From a bacterium (GTDB taxonomy: Bacteria > SM23-31), in assembly GCA_028278455.1 (NCBI GenBank), contig JANQEH010000211.1, positions 1 through 45,437 on the forward strand: a stretch of DNA of 45,437 nucleotides, read 5' to 3'. The notes beneath the pieces were generated by a model. That model searched no databases. It was not told the origin of the DNA and worked only from the letters and a program-made list of their open reading frames with translations. Below are positions 9,907-18,169 of this stretch, piece by piece. The position numbers were made by a program, and so were the translations under genes. Positions within the stretch are counted from its first letter, which is position 1. Every line of letters starts with the position of its first letter.

Positions 9907-11709
9907 ATGAGAACTTTTCTCCGAAATATCGTATCGTTTCTTCCTCACAACAGGATTGTTACGCAGTTTATTCTGTCCCACTCTTTCCTGGCGGCAGCCT
10001 CGGTTATACTGGTCGCACTGTTTCTGTTGACCGCCATGAATTCGTTTATCATGCAGACGGTAAATGACAATAATCTGGAAAAAGCAAAATCGATTAAAAA
10101 TGAAATTGTATCGTTTGTCGATAATACATTTAATACCCTTTCAATGGCTGCGGAATTTGATGATATTTTTCTGATGGAAGCGTTTATGCAGCAGAATACA
10201 CTATACCGGCTGCAGAGTAAATATGATTACTACCGGAAACTGTATACCATTGACACAATGGGGGTAATCATTGCAACTTCAGAAATCGGAATTACGGACT
10301 CTTCCGATGTATTCAACCGGAGTTATGAACTGAAATCGGGAACAACACAGAAAGTCTCACCAGTTTACATAACAGAAAACGAACCGCGACTGCTGGTATC
10401 GACACCGATTCTTGATTTCGACCGGTTGATCGGCACTCTCTTTGCAGAAATCAGCGTCAGTTTTGTCTGGGACCTTGTTGACGGATTATCCGAAACAATC
10501 CAGGGAGGAGTTGTCTATATTCTGGATAACAGCGGCAAAGTAATAGCCCATCCGGAAAGACGCCTTGTATACGGCAACACAAGTTTCAGCCATCTCCAGT
10601 TTGTAAATCAGCTCCTTGAAGGTGAAGAAAGTGTCAGCCGGTACCGCGATCCCGACAATAATGATGAAGTTATTATTTGTGCGTTTACACCGGTTCCGGA
10701 ACTTCACTGGGGTATTGTGGTGTCACAACCTGAATCTGCAGCACTGGCAATTTTTGATCGAATTCTGAAGCAGTTGATTGTGATGGTAATTGCCAGCATT
10801 ATTCTCGCTTCGCTTCTGGCGGTCATTATCACACGTAACCTTGTCCATCCTCTCAGTTCCCTCGTAAGAAGTGTTAAACGGGTCGAAGCAGGAAATCTGC
10901 CCAGTCGAGTAAAGGTGCCCAGAACCGAGGAACTGGCATCCCTAGCGCGCGAATATAACAGAATGACCGAAAACCTGTCAGCAGTTCAGAAACAGCTTCA
11001 GGAGGCAGAACGGCTGGCAACCCTGAGTAAATTCGCTTCGGTTGTTGCGCATGAAATAAGGAATCCCTTCAATTCGATCGTTATTAATATGCAGGTCCTC
11101 AAACGGGGATTAAAAAAACATTCGGATCCGGTGAATCTCGTAAAATTCATGGATATAATTGAATCGGAGATCCGTAGGATTGACCGGCTTATCCAGAACT
11201 ACCTCTCATTCTCACGTGAGCCGGAATTTAACCCGGAACCAGCTGATTTGAATGTTCTAATCGATGAACTGATCATACTGGTTCATGCAAAGGCAGAGAA
11301 ACAGAACGTCAGGATCGTAAGCGATTTTGATGAAGATTCGGTCTTTATACATGCAGATATCAGTCAGATTAAACAGGCGCTTTTGAACATAATTCTGAAT
11401 GCGCTGGAAGCTATGCCGGATGGTGGAAGTATTTCGATAGATCTTAAGGCAAAGCATGGCGAACCTGAAAACAGCGGTATGATCAAGCTGGCTTTTACCG
11501 ACGACGGAATGGGGATTCCGGGTAATGAACTTTCCAAAGTGTTTGATTTCTTTTTTACCTCAAAACCGACCGGTACGGGATTAGGGCTCGCCGTTACACA
11601 GCAGATTATTAAAAAGCACCGTGGTACAATATCCATACAAAGTAAACCTGAAATTGGCACCGAAGTTATTGTGTATCTTCAGGCAATGAAGGGGGAAAAT
11701 AAAGAATAG
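9907..11709 (+). CDS. Sensor histidine kinase with extracytoplasmic sensor domain and HAMP
   Basis: In order, the 600-residue protein has a membrane helix (about 22-48), a periplasmic region (about 50-290) resembling a double-Cache sensor, a second helix (about 297-318), a HAMP linker, a HisKA domain with phospho-acceptor His382 in VVAHEIRNPFNSI, and a HATPase_c domain with N box (ILNALEAMPDGGS), G1 (DDGMGIPG) and G2 (GTGLGLAV). All catalytic motifs are intact. It lies 8 bp after the solute-binding protein gene and is followed after 177 bp by a response regulator, its likely partner. The signal sensed is unknown. Confidence 0.92.
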   Translation: MRTFLRNIVSFLPHNRIVTQFILSHSFLAAASVILVALFLLTAMNSFIMQTVNDNNLEKAKSIKNEIVSFVDNTFNTLSMAAEFDDIFLMEAFMQQNTLYRLQSKYDYYRKLYTIDTMGVIIATSEIGITDSSDVFNRSYELKSGTTQKVSPVYITENEPRLLVSTPILDFDRLIGTLFAEISVSFVWDLVDGLSETIQGGVVYILDNSGKVIAHPERRLVYGNTSFSHLQFVNQLLEGEESVSRYRDPDNNDEVIICAFTPVPELHWGIVVSQPESAALAIFDRILKQLIVMVIASIILASLLAVIITRNLVHPLSSLVRSVKRVEAGNLPSRVKVPRTEELASLAREYNRMTENLSAVQKQLQEAERLATLSKFASVVAHEIRNPFNSIVINMQVLKRGLKKHSDPVNLVKFMDIIESEIRRIDRLIQNYLSFSREPEFNPEPADLNVLIDELIILVHAKAEKQNVRIVSDFDEDSVFIHADISQIKQALLNIILNALEAMPDGGSISIDLKAKHGEPENSGMIKLAFTDDGMGIPGNELSKVFDFFFTSKPTGTGLGLAVTQQIIKKHRGTISIQSKPEIGTEVIVYLQAMKGENKE

Positions 11710-11886
11710 ATTTAATCTCCCTGATAGCTGTATTTACAGCATTCAGAATATTCAATTCTCTGGTTTGACCTTATTAAGTCGATATAAATTATTAACTTGC
11801 ATTTCTGATACTCTTTTTCTACTTTTCCAGAAGTAACATAGATATCTGGTAATTGTTTCAGCGCTAATTCTCAGGAAGGTGAATTA

Positions 11887-12345
11887 ATGCCAGACAAAGT
11901 GCTTGTAATCGATGATGACCCTGGCGTCGGGGAAATGATAAAGGATTTTCTCGAATTTGACAAAGTCGAGGTTATGCTCTCCACTACTCCTGAAGATGGT
12001 CTGTTCAGTGCGCGGTACAAGATGCCGTCACTGATTCTTCTTGATCTGTTTATGCCGAATATCAGCGGTTTTGAGCTATATAAAAAATTAAAAAACGACG
12101 ACCGGACAAAAGATATTCCCATTATTATAATAACCGGACACACCGACTCCCAGACGCTTGCAATGATGAATGATCTGGGGATAAAAGGTGTGTTTTACAA
12201 ACCGTTTCAATTCAGACATTTGAGAAAGAAAATCATGTCTATTCTTCAGGGGGAGCAGGATAATAAGTCAGCATGTAAACGGTGCGGAGCGGAACTTGAA
12301 GATGACTGGGATTACTGCCCATATGACGGTTGGAGGAGAAAGTAG
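11887..12345 (+). CDS. Single-domain response regulator with C-terminal zinc-ribbon-like tail
   Basis: Residues 1-120 form a receiver domain: acidic pair in VIDDDPGVGE, phospho-acceptor Asp53 in LILLDLFMPN, Thr in IIITGHTD, and Lys in GVFYKPFQ. There is no DNA-binding or enzymatic output domain. The last 20 residues hold CKRCGAELEDDWDYCPYDGW, which matches a zinc-ribbon knuckle pair except that the fourth expected Cys is Asp. The ATG follows a good AAGGTG site. Its neighbours are the histidine kinase upstream and the LOG-family gene 2 bp downstream, so it is the probable recipient of phosphate from the kinase and may act through protein-protein contact. Confidence 0.9.
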   Translation: MPDKVLVIDDDPGVGEMIKDFLEFDKVEVMLSTTPEDGLFSARYKMPSLILLDLFMPNISGFELYKKLKNDDRTKDIPIIIITGHTDSQTLAMMNDLGIKGVFYKPFQFRHLRKKIMSILQGEQDNKSACKRCGAELEDDWDYCPYDGWRRK

Positions 12346-12347
12346 GA

Positions 12348-13043
12348 ATGGATGCATTAAAAGACCATGCGGCCGAATTGCAGAGCCTCTCTGAAGATTC
12401 GTGGCGTATTTTCAGAATAATGGCTGAATTTGTTGAAGGATTTGAAGTACTGAACCAGCTTCCACCCGCGGTTACTATATTCGGGTCAGCACGGACAGAA
12501 CCGGAGGATACATACTACAAGGAAGCATATAATCTTGCAGCACAATTGGTCAGCGAAAAACTTTGTGTAATAACGGGCGGCGGTCCCGGAATTATGGAAG
12601 CCGCCAACAAGGGAGCATATGACAAAAATGGGATTTCGGTAGGACTGAATATTGAACTTCCGTTTGAACAGAAAGCGAACGATTATATCAATAAGCTGAT
12701 AAATTTCCGCTATTTCTTTGTCCGCAAGGTGATGTTTGTGAAATATGCGCACGCCTTTGTTGCTTTTCCGGGCGGATTCGGTACTATGGATGAAGTATTT
12801 GAGATGCTGACACTCATCCAAACTGACAAAATCAGGAAATTTCCGGTAATCCTGTACGGAAAAGAATTCTGGGATCCGGTTATGGATTGGATAAAGAAAT
12901 CGCTGCTTGGTACAGAAAAAATTTCACCTGAAGATATTGACCTGATTGAAATTGTTGATTCGATCGAGGAAACCATCAGGATTATCCACGATTTTCATGG
13001 AAAAGAGTACCTGAAGAGCATATCGAACGGCCAGAATTTGTGA
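12348..13043 (+). CDS. LOG-family (TIGR00730) protein
   Basis: The Rossmann-like protein has the family hallmarks GGGPGIMEAANKGA and PGGFGTMDE. LOG proteins characterised so far hydrolyse the N-glycosidic bond of nucleoside 5'-monophosphates such as cytokinin ribotides, releasing ribose 5-phosphate; many bacterial members have an unknown substrate. I place the start at the ATG at 12348, preceded by GGAGGAG ending about 8 nt upstream, giving 231 residues. An in-frame TTG at 12330 would add six residues and overlap the preceding gene. The 2-bp gap to the response regulator suggests translational coupling. Confidence 0.88.
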   Translation: MDALKDHAAELQSLSEDSWRIFRIMAEFVEGFEVLNQLPPAVTIFGSARTEPEDTYYKEAYNLAAQLVSEKLCVITGGGPGIMEAANKGAYDKNGISVGLNIELPFEQKANDYINKLINFRYFFVRKVMFVKYAHAFVAFPGGFGTMDEVFEMLTLIQTDKIRKFPVILYGKEFWDPVMDWIKKSLLGTEKISPEDIDLIEIVDSIEETIRIIHDFHGKEYLKSISNGQNL

Positions 13044-13159
13044 AGACAATTGCAGTTTCCCGCCGGCAAAAATAATAACGATTTTGCTTGATATTTGAGT
13101 GTTTTATACGTAACTTGAGTGTCCTGAAACAAACATGTTTCAGACCAGAGATTTCTGTT

Positions 13160-13232
<73 letters not shown>

Positions 13233-13242
13233 CAGCCAGTAA

Positions 13243-13282
13243 AAACAAGGACTTAGGACTAATTCCCAAGTCCTTGTTTTTT
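13243..13282 (+). terminator. Rho-independent terminator after tRNA-Phe
   Basis: A perfect 12-bp stem (AAACAAGGACTT at 13243-13254 with AAGTCCTTGTTT at 13268-13279) with a 13-nt loop runs into a T tract. It starts 11 nt after the tRNA and probably ends its transcript. A sequence-related hairpin occurs at 14767-14809. Confidence 0.85.
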
Positions 13283-13349
13283 GCCCGAATTTTGCTTACC
13301 CAGCACCATACCCAGCAGGCCTGAACTTTTTTTATATAAATTTCTATAG

Positions 13350-13430
13350 ATCATAAATACCTTTGAATATCTGCAAATTGAATGTATTATCAATGATACT
13401 GCAAACAGTCACGATAATTGGAGAACAAAA
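13350..13430 (+). repeat. Upstream region of DUF418 copy 1, duplicated at 21352-21432
   Basis: These 81 nt directly before the DUF418 start align without gaps to the 81 nt before the second, broken DUF418 copy, at roughly 80% identity by eye (shared blocks include GAATATCTGCAAATT, TATTATCAAT and GTCACGATAA). The region probably contains the promoter and ribosome-binding site; GGAG lies about 7 nt before the ATG in this copy. Confidence 0.7.
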
Positions 13431-14681
13431 ATGGCCAGAATGGAACCGACTGCTGTTATGCCGCTTTCTGAAACGGATAGGATAACATCTCTTGATATTC
13501 TCCGCGGATTCGCGCTTCTGGGAATCCTGATAATGAATATTCAGAGTTATTCGATGATTGGCGCCGCATACTTGAATCCTTCTGTCTATGGAGACCTGAC
13601 GGGACTGAACAAGATTGTATGGATGTTTTCGCATATCTTTGCAGACATGAAGTTCATCTCGATTTTCTCGATGTTGTTTGGTGCTGGAATAGTGTTGATG
13701 ACCAGAAAAGCAGAAGAAAAATCAGGTAAATCAGCAGGACTTCATTACCGGCGGACATTCTGGCTTCTGATTATCGGACTTATTCATGCTTATCTGCTTT
13801 GGTATGGCGATATTCTGGTGACCTACGCGGTCTGCGGTTTTGGCGTATATCTTTTCAGAAAGGTCAGGCCTAACCGGCAGTTAACCCTTGGATTGATTTT
13901 TGTACTGGTTCCTTTTGTATTTTATATGTTTTTCGGCTGGTCGATGCCGTACTGGCCAGAAGAAGCCGTTGCCAACAATAGAATGCATTTTGTACCTGGT
14001 GAGGACAGGATCATATCAGAACTTGCTGCTTACCGTGGAGGCTGGTTAGACCAAATGGAATTCCGTGTTCCGGATTCACTGGCAATAAACACATTTTTAT
14101 TCTTGATTTATCTCGGTTGGCGGTGCGGCGGAATGATGCTGATCGGTATGGCGCTGTATAAATGGGGTGTATTAACTGCTGAACGTTCAAACCGATTTTA
14201 TATTAACTTGGGAGTAATCTGTTTTGCAGCAGGATTTCCACTGATCTTATTCGGAATCAACCAGAATTTCGCAAATAACTGGGTTTTCGAGTATTCAATG
14301 TTTTTTGGATCGATGTTTAATTATATAGGAAGCATTGGAATCGCAATTGGATACGTGTGTATAATAATGCTGATATGTAAAGCAGATATACTGAAGCGAC
14401 TTACCGGTTCTTTAGCAGCAGTCGGCCGTATGGCATTTACGAATTACCTCCTGCATACATTGATATGTACAACTCTGTTTTACGGGCATGGATTCGGACT
14501 GTACGGGAAACTGGAGCGTACAGAGCAAATTACAATCGTTGCGGTTATATGGATCATTCAGCTGGTATTATCGCCGTTATGGTTAAAACATTTCCGCTTC
14601 GGCCCGATGGAATGGCTCTGGAGGTCACTGACATATTGGAAACCGCAGCCGATACGGATTGACATTGGACCTAAAGATTAG
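13431..14681 (+). CDS. DUF418 family membrane protein (YeiB-like), intact copy
   Basis: The 416-residue multi-pass membrane protein begins with the family signature DILRGFALLGILIMNIQSYS and ends with the DUF418 C-terminal region (GRMAFTNYLLHTLICTTLFYG, then LVLSPLWLKHFRFGPMEWLW). About 8-10 hydrophobic helices are visible. The family is related to acyltransferase-3-type membrane proteins, but no activity is established for it. It lies about 200 bp downstream of tRNA-Phe and is followed by a second tRNA 3' fragment, so the gene is bracketed by tRNA sequence. A broken paralogue lies at 21433-22646. Confidence 0.9.
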   Translation: MARMEPTAVMPLSETDRITSLDILRGFALLGILIMNIQSYSMIGAAYLNPSVYGDLTGLNKIVWMFSHIFADMKFISIFSMLFGAGIVLMTRKAEEKSGKSAGLHYRRTFWLLIIGLIHAYLLWYGDILVTYAVCGFGVYLFRKVRPNRQLTLGLIFVLVPFVFYMFFGWSMPYWPEEAVANNRMHFVPGEDRIISELAAYRGGWLDQMEFRVPDSLAINTFLFLIYLGWRCGGMMLIGMALYKWGVLTAERSNRFYINLGVICFAAGFPLILFGINQNFANNWVFEYSMFFGSMFNYIGSIGIAIGYVCIIMLICKADILKRLTGSLAAVGRMAFTNYLLHTLICTTLFYGHGFGLYGKLERTEQITIVAVIWIIQLVLSPLWLKHFRFGPMEWLWRSLTYWKPQPIRIDIGPKD

Positions 14682-14712
14682 ATATACAATAAATAGTTCT
14701 TGAATGCAATAT

Positions 14713-14760
14713 AATCCGTGTGCCCCCGTTCTCCCGCTGAGCGGGATGGGAGGCGCCACA
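14713..14760 (+). repeat. Degenerate copy of the tRNA-Phe 3' half
   Basis: AATCCGTGTG at 14713-14722 and TGGGAGGCGCCACA at 14747-14760 are identical to the tRNA-Phe anticodon-stem/variable region and acceptor end. The T-arm between them is altered and contains CTCCCGCTGAGCGGGA in place of the normal T loop. The copy cannot form a tRNA because its 5' half is absent. Similarity to the true tRNA flank continues through the following terminator to about 14845. It may be an attachment-site-like scar or a duplication junction. Confidence 0.75.
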
Positions 14761-14766
14761 TTATTT

Positions 14767-14809
14767 AAAAAAGAAGGACTTAGGATTAATTCCCGAGTCC
14801 TTCTTTTTT
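14767..14809. terminator. Bidirectional terminator between DUF418 and the ABC permease
   Basis: A 14-bp stem (AAAAAAGAAGGACT at 14767-14780 with AGTCCTTCTTTTTT at 14796-14809) has an A tract on one side and a T tract on the other, so it can work in both directions. It lies between the plus-strand DUF418 gene and the end of the minus-strand permease gene, and is related in sequence to the hairpin after the intact tRNA-Phe. Confidence 0.8.
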
Positions 14810-14930
14810 GCCTGAATCTTGCTTGCTCAGCACCACACCTTACAAAAAAATAGTGAAGAATGATAAAAATTGCAGCGATAAAAATCACCTCTGAAACATT
14901 TCTCACAACAAAATGACTTACTGTTGTCTT

Positions 14931-17561
14931 TTAGTCACTTCTCAGTGCATCGATTGGATTTTCGGATGCAGCTTTGTAAATATGTCCGGACACGGTTATA
15001 AACGCGGTAACTATTAATACAACTGATGCAAAAAGATAGGGTATGATACTCCAGCCGGCGAAAAAAGGAAATTCACTGATAACAACCTTTCTGAGAAAAA
15101 TATGAGTCAGAGGGATAGCAATTATAAGTGATGTTAAAAGAATTCGCAATAGATCCCTGTTCAATAGTGTAATTATATTCACCATCGATGATCCGAGAAC
15201 TTTATGGATTCCGATTTCCTTTTTTCTTGTCGATAGTTTCAGAGATACTATTGCAAACAGTCCCATACAGGATATAATAAGGTTAGCCAAAACCGTAAAC
15301 TCGAAAGCCTGCATTTCACCATCGTTTTCCTTATATGCTTTATCAAAGACACTCTTTTGTACAACAGGATTATAGACAAAACCGGGGAAAACTTTTGTCC
15401 AAATTGTTTCAAAATCATTGATTACCTGAGTTCCCGCCTGATCGGTAAGTCTGACAACGACAAAATTGTATTCAGAATCAGGAACTACTCTGAACATTGT
15501 CGGATTGATACCGGCAAAAGAAGGCGGTGCGCTGTGAAAATCCTGAACAATGCCAATAATGGTGTACAGTTTCCCTTCCAATTCAATAGAATTATCTTGA
15601 TGAAGATTCAACCCTGTAACGTTAATGAAAGTCTCGTTCACAATAATTGAATTGTCGGCTTCAGCGCCCTGGAATTTCGTACCTTCAATTAACGAGAAAC
15701 CCATAGTTTCAAAATATTCAGTACCAATATCATATATTTCGACATAATAACCATCGTCATTAATTCGTAATTCGAGCCGGTCCATACTCATACCAACATG
15801 ATCTGAAGTTCCCGAAATATGCTGAACGGCCGGGTGTGATGCAAGTTCATTTCTAAAGAGATCAAACTGCCTTGATTCATTTATTCTGAATACAACAGTC
15901 TGTTCGTTGTCATACCCCCAGTCCATATTAATCGCATATGTAAAATAGTCTCTGGCAGTCAGAGTGATTGTCATAATGAAGAAAGTAAAAACAAACTGAA
16001 ACAGTGTCAGTGCCCAGGTAAATCTGTTCTTTGCTTTAATATCCTGGTTACCGCGAAGAATGTTGACCGGTTTGAACCGTGTTATATAAAATGCCGGATA
16101 AGAACCTGCTCCAATACCGGTTACAAACAAGATTCCAATAAAAACATACCACAGATTTGCATTGGAACTAAAATCCATGTAGAGGTTGTCGTTTGTCAGC
16201 TCGTTCCAATGAGGAAGCAGAAATGTATTGCAGAACAGTATACCAAGTATGAGTGCAACAAAGCAGAGCAATACATTTTCGGTAATAAATTGCCATCTGA
16301 GCTGAGATTTTTTACCTCCGATTACTCTTCTCAATCCAATCTCTTTCAATCGAAGATTCGCTCCTGCTATTGATATATTGATATAATTTATACACGGCAG
16401 CAGCAGGAGTAAAAGGCCGATCGAAATTCTGATAATGACGATTAAAGGAATTACTCCACTGGAAAGGCTGTTAGTAACATCGTGCGCGTTAAGCGCCATT
16501 TCCAACAGAGGGTCAAACACAAAATCTATCACCGGTCTTTCCGGTACAAGTCCGTTTATAATTTCAATATATGATTCCATCTGCGGCTTAATATTTTCAA
16601 CGTCAGCGGGACTTTTTGTTTGAACAAATGTTGCCGCGGTAAAATCCTGCCAACTGTTGTCCTGAATATTTCTGATCTCCAGACCGACCTGATATGGAAG
16701 AATGATGTCAAAACGGTAGCTTGCATTCCTGGGAACGTCCATGAACACACCGTTAACGGTAAAAACTTTCACACTGGTCGATTTTCGACTCCCGTATTCT
16801 ATATTGTCACTGCCGGATTTCGATTTCCCGGTTGTAAAACCGATTGAAATCTGCTTACCCAATGGATCATTTCTACCGAATAGAATTTCGGCGTACCTCT
16901 CGGAGATAAACACTGAATTTATATCTGAAAGCGATATTTCTGATCCTGAAACTAACGGAAATGTAAAAACTTCAAAGAAAGATTTATCTGCAAATAATAT
17001 ATTCTCGACTGACTCATACCTGTTGTTAAAAACAGTCCCGGAAAGCCTGTGAATCCTGACACTATTTTGTATCTGCGGAAAGTCTTCAGCAAGCTGCGGT
17101 CCTAATGCAACTGGCGTATCACCCCGTAAGTCTTCACCCCAACTCTCCCTGACGTTGCTCTCTATCAGGAATATACTATCGGCATGTTCATGAAACGTAT
17201 CCTTGCCATAGCGGTCGAGAGCGGACACAAACATTACAATACTGATACCAATTGCGAGTGAAAGTCCGAAAATATTTATGAACGTTGAAGTCTTATTTTT
17301 ATACAGATTTCTCCAGGCTGTTTTTATATTGCTCCTTACTATAGCCATAGTGGTCAAAATCATCCATTTTAGAAATGCGGGGAGTGATGCACTAAGGTGA
17401 GACCAATACCAGACATGCGCACGTATACTACCGCTCTCTTCAGCTTTCTCTCTGAACAGTTCCCTGAAATCACCAACTATCGCATCACGTTCAAATTCAC
17501 TCGATATCAAGCTTAAAATCTTTTCAGCCGTTTTAGCAGGTCTATATCTATTCTTTTTCAT
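14931..17561 (-). CDS. MacB/FtsX-type ABC transporter permease with PadR-linked prefix domain
   Basis: The protein (about 876 residues) starts with a short cytoplasmic prefix (RPAKTAEKILSLISSEFERD to about residue 65) of the kind found on permeases encoded beside PadR regulators. It then has two MacB_PCD/FtsX modules: a helix in TFINIFGLSLAIGISIVMF, a large periplasmic domain, a central helix group, a second periplasmic domain, and a last helix group preceded by RKKEIGIHKVLGSS. Such permeases act in mechanotransmission or efflux with a separate ATPase, which is not in this window. I prefer the ATG at 17561 (AGGA about 8 nt upstream; ATG at 17567 is also possible). A longer frame opens at 17630 but would lie well inside padR. 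The gene overlaps the 3' end of padR, so the two are co-translated. Confidence 0.88.
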   Translation of the reverse strand: MKKNRYRPAKTAEKILSLISSEFERDAIVGDFRELFREKAEESGSIRAHVWYWSHLSASLPAFLKWMILTTMAIVRSNIKTAWRNLYKNKTSTFINIFGLSLAIGISIVMFVSALDRYGKDTFHEHADSIFLIESNVRESWGEDLRGDTPVALGPQLAEDFPQIQNSVRIHRLSGTVFNNRYESVENILFADKSFFEVFTFPLVSGSEISLSDINSVFISERYAEILFGRNDPLGKQISIGFTTGKSKSGSDNIEYGSRKSTSVKVFTVNGVFMDVPRNASYRFDIILPYQVGLEIRNIQDNSWQDFTAATFVQTKSPADVENIKPQMESYIEIINGLVPERPVIDFVFDPLLEMALNAHDVTNSLSSGVIPLIVIIRISIGLLLLLLPCINYINISIAGANLRLKEIGLRRVIGGKKSQLRWQFITENVLLCFVALILGILFCNTFLLPHWNELTNDNLYMDFSSNANLWYVFIGILFVTGIGAGSYPAFYITRFKPVNILRGNQDIKAKNRFTWALTLFQFVFTFFIMTITLTARDYFTYAINMDWGYDNEQTVVFRINESRQFDLFRNELASHPAVQHISGTSDHVGMSMDRLELRINDDGYYVEIYDIGTEYFETMGFSLIEGTKFQGAEADNSIIVNETFINVTGLNLHQDNSIELEGKLYTIIGIVQDFHSAPPSFAGINPTMFRVVPDSEYNFVVVRLTDQAGTQVINDFETIWTKVFPGFVYNPVVQKSVFDKAYKENDGEMQAFEFTVLANLIISCMGLFAIVSLKLSTRKKEIGIHKVLGSSMVNIITLLNRDLLRILLTSLIIAIPLTHIFLRKVVISEFPFFAGWSIIPYLFASVVLIVTAFITVSGHIYKAASENPIDALRSD

Positions 17562-17892
17562 TATCATATCCTGTGGAAAATGAGATATCAGAAATGTTCT
17601 CCCATAAGTTGTTGTGAATTTCCAGAACACTCTTCAGGCCTGAGATACCTTTATCAGTCAACGTATAATACGTCTTTCGCTTACCCCCTCGTTCCGGAGT
17701 GGGATCACCAACATTCTTTGATACATAGCCTTTATTATAAAGCTGATCCAACGCGAAATACAGAGCGCCAATGGTAAAATCCTTACCGGTCCTTTGTAAT
17801 ACCTCCTTCTTAATGCGTACTCCATAAGCATCTTCTTTGAGTCTGTAGATTGACATCAAAAGCAACTCTTCAAGTCTTGTGAGAATATCCAT
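17548..17892 (-). CDS. PadR family transcriptional regulator
   Basis: The 114-residue winged-helix protein shows the PadR core: LTRLEELLLMSIYRLKEDAYG, then a recognition region TIGALYFALDQLYNKGYVS, and the wing GGKRKTYYTLTDKGI. It overlaps the start of the downstream ABC permease by about 14 nt and probably controls it together with itself. AAGGA lies 6 nt before the ATG. An inverted repeat and three short direct repeats immediately upstream (17916-18003) are candidate operator elements. Confidence 0.93.
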   Translation of the reverse strand: MDILTRLEELLLMSIYRLKEDAYGVRIKKEVLQRTGKDFTIGALYFALDQLYNKGYVSKNVGDPTPERGGKRKTYYTLTDKGISGLKSVLEIHNNLWENISDISFSTGYDNEKE

Positions 17893-17915
17893 ATATAATC
17901 CTTGTAAAAAACCAA

Positions 17916-18003
17916 ATTATTTAGTCTGTTTTCCAGAATATATAAAACATACAATAATTTCCAGAAAAAGTTTCAATTATTTCTGTTTTCCAGACTAAAT
18001 AAT
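17916..18003. promoter_or_regulatory. Candidate PadR operator: 13-bp inverted repeat with three TTTCCAGA repeats
   Basis: ATTATTTAGTCTG (17916-17928) is repeated as its exact inverse, CAGACTAAATAAT (17991-18003). The 62-nt interior and the arm ends contain three direct copies of TTTCCAGA at 17930-17937, 17958-17965 and 17987-17994, spaced 28 and 29 nt apart. The block lies 24-111 nt upstream of padR, where autoregulatory PadR sites are normally found. Binding by this PadR is inferred from position only. Confidence 0.55.
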
Positions 18004-18169
18004 GTACAATGCATCGCTTTCTGTTTCAAATTCCAAAAGGCATTCAGTATTTCTACAGGAGAGAAAAGAAGAGAAAAAAAACTCTGAAAGGAAATGCATT
18101 CTGCAGTCCTACCAGAGCTATTGGCATTTTTTTAGATGTAAATTAGTAATTCAGTTACAAGCTATACGA

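Noticed and set aside
18004..18169. A small gene or hairpin between padR and the PurF-like gene
   Set aside because: A possible short stem (CTCTG with CAGAG) is too weak and no conserved coding frame is seen.
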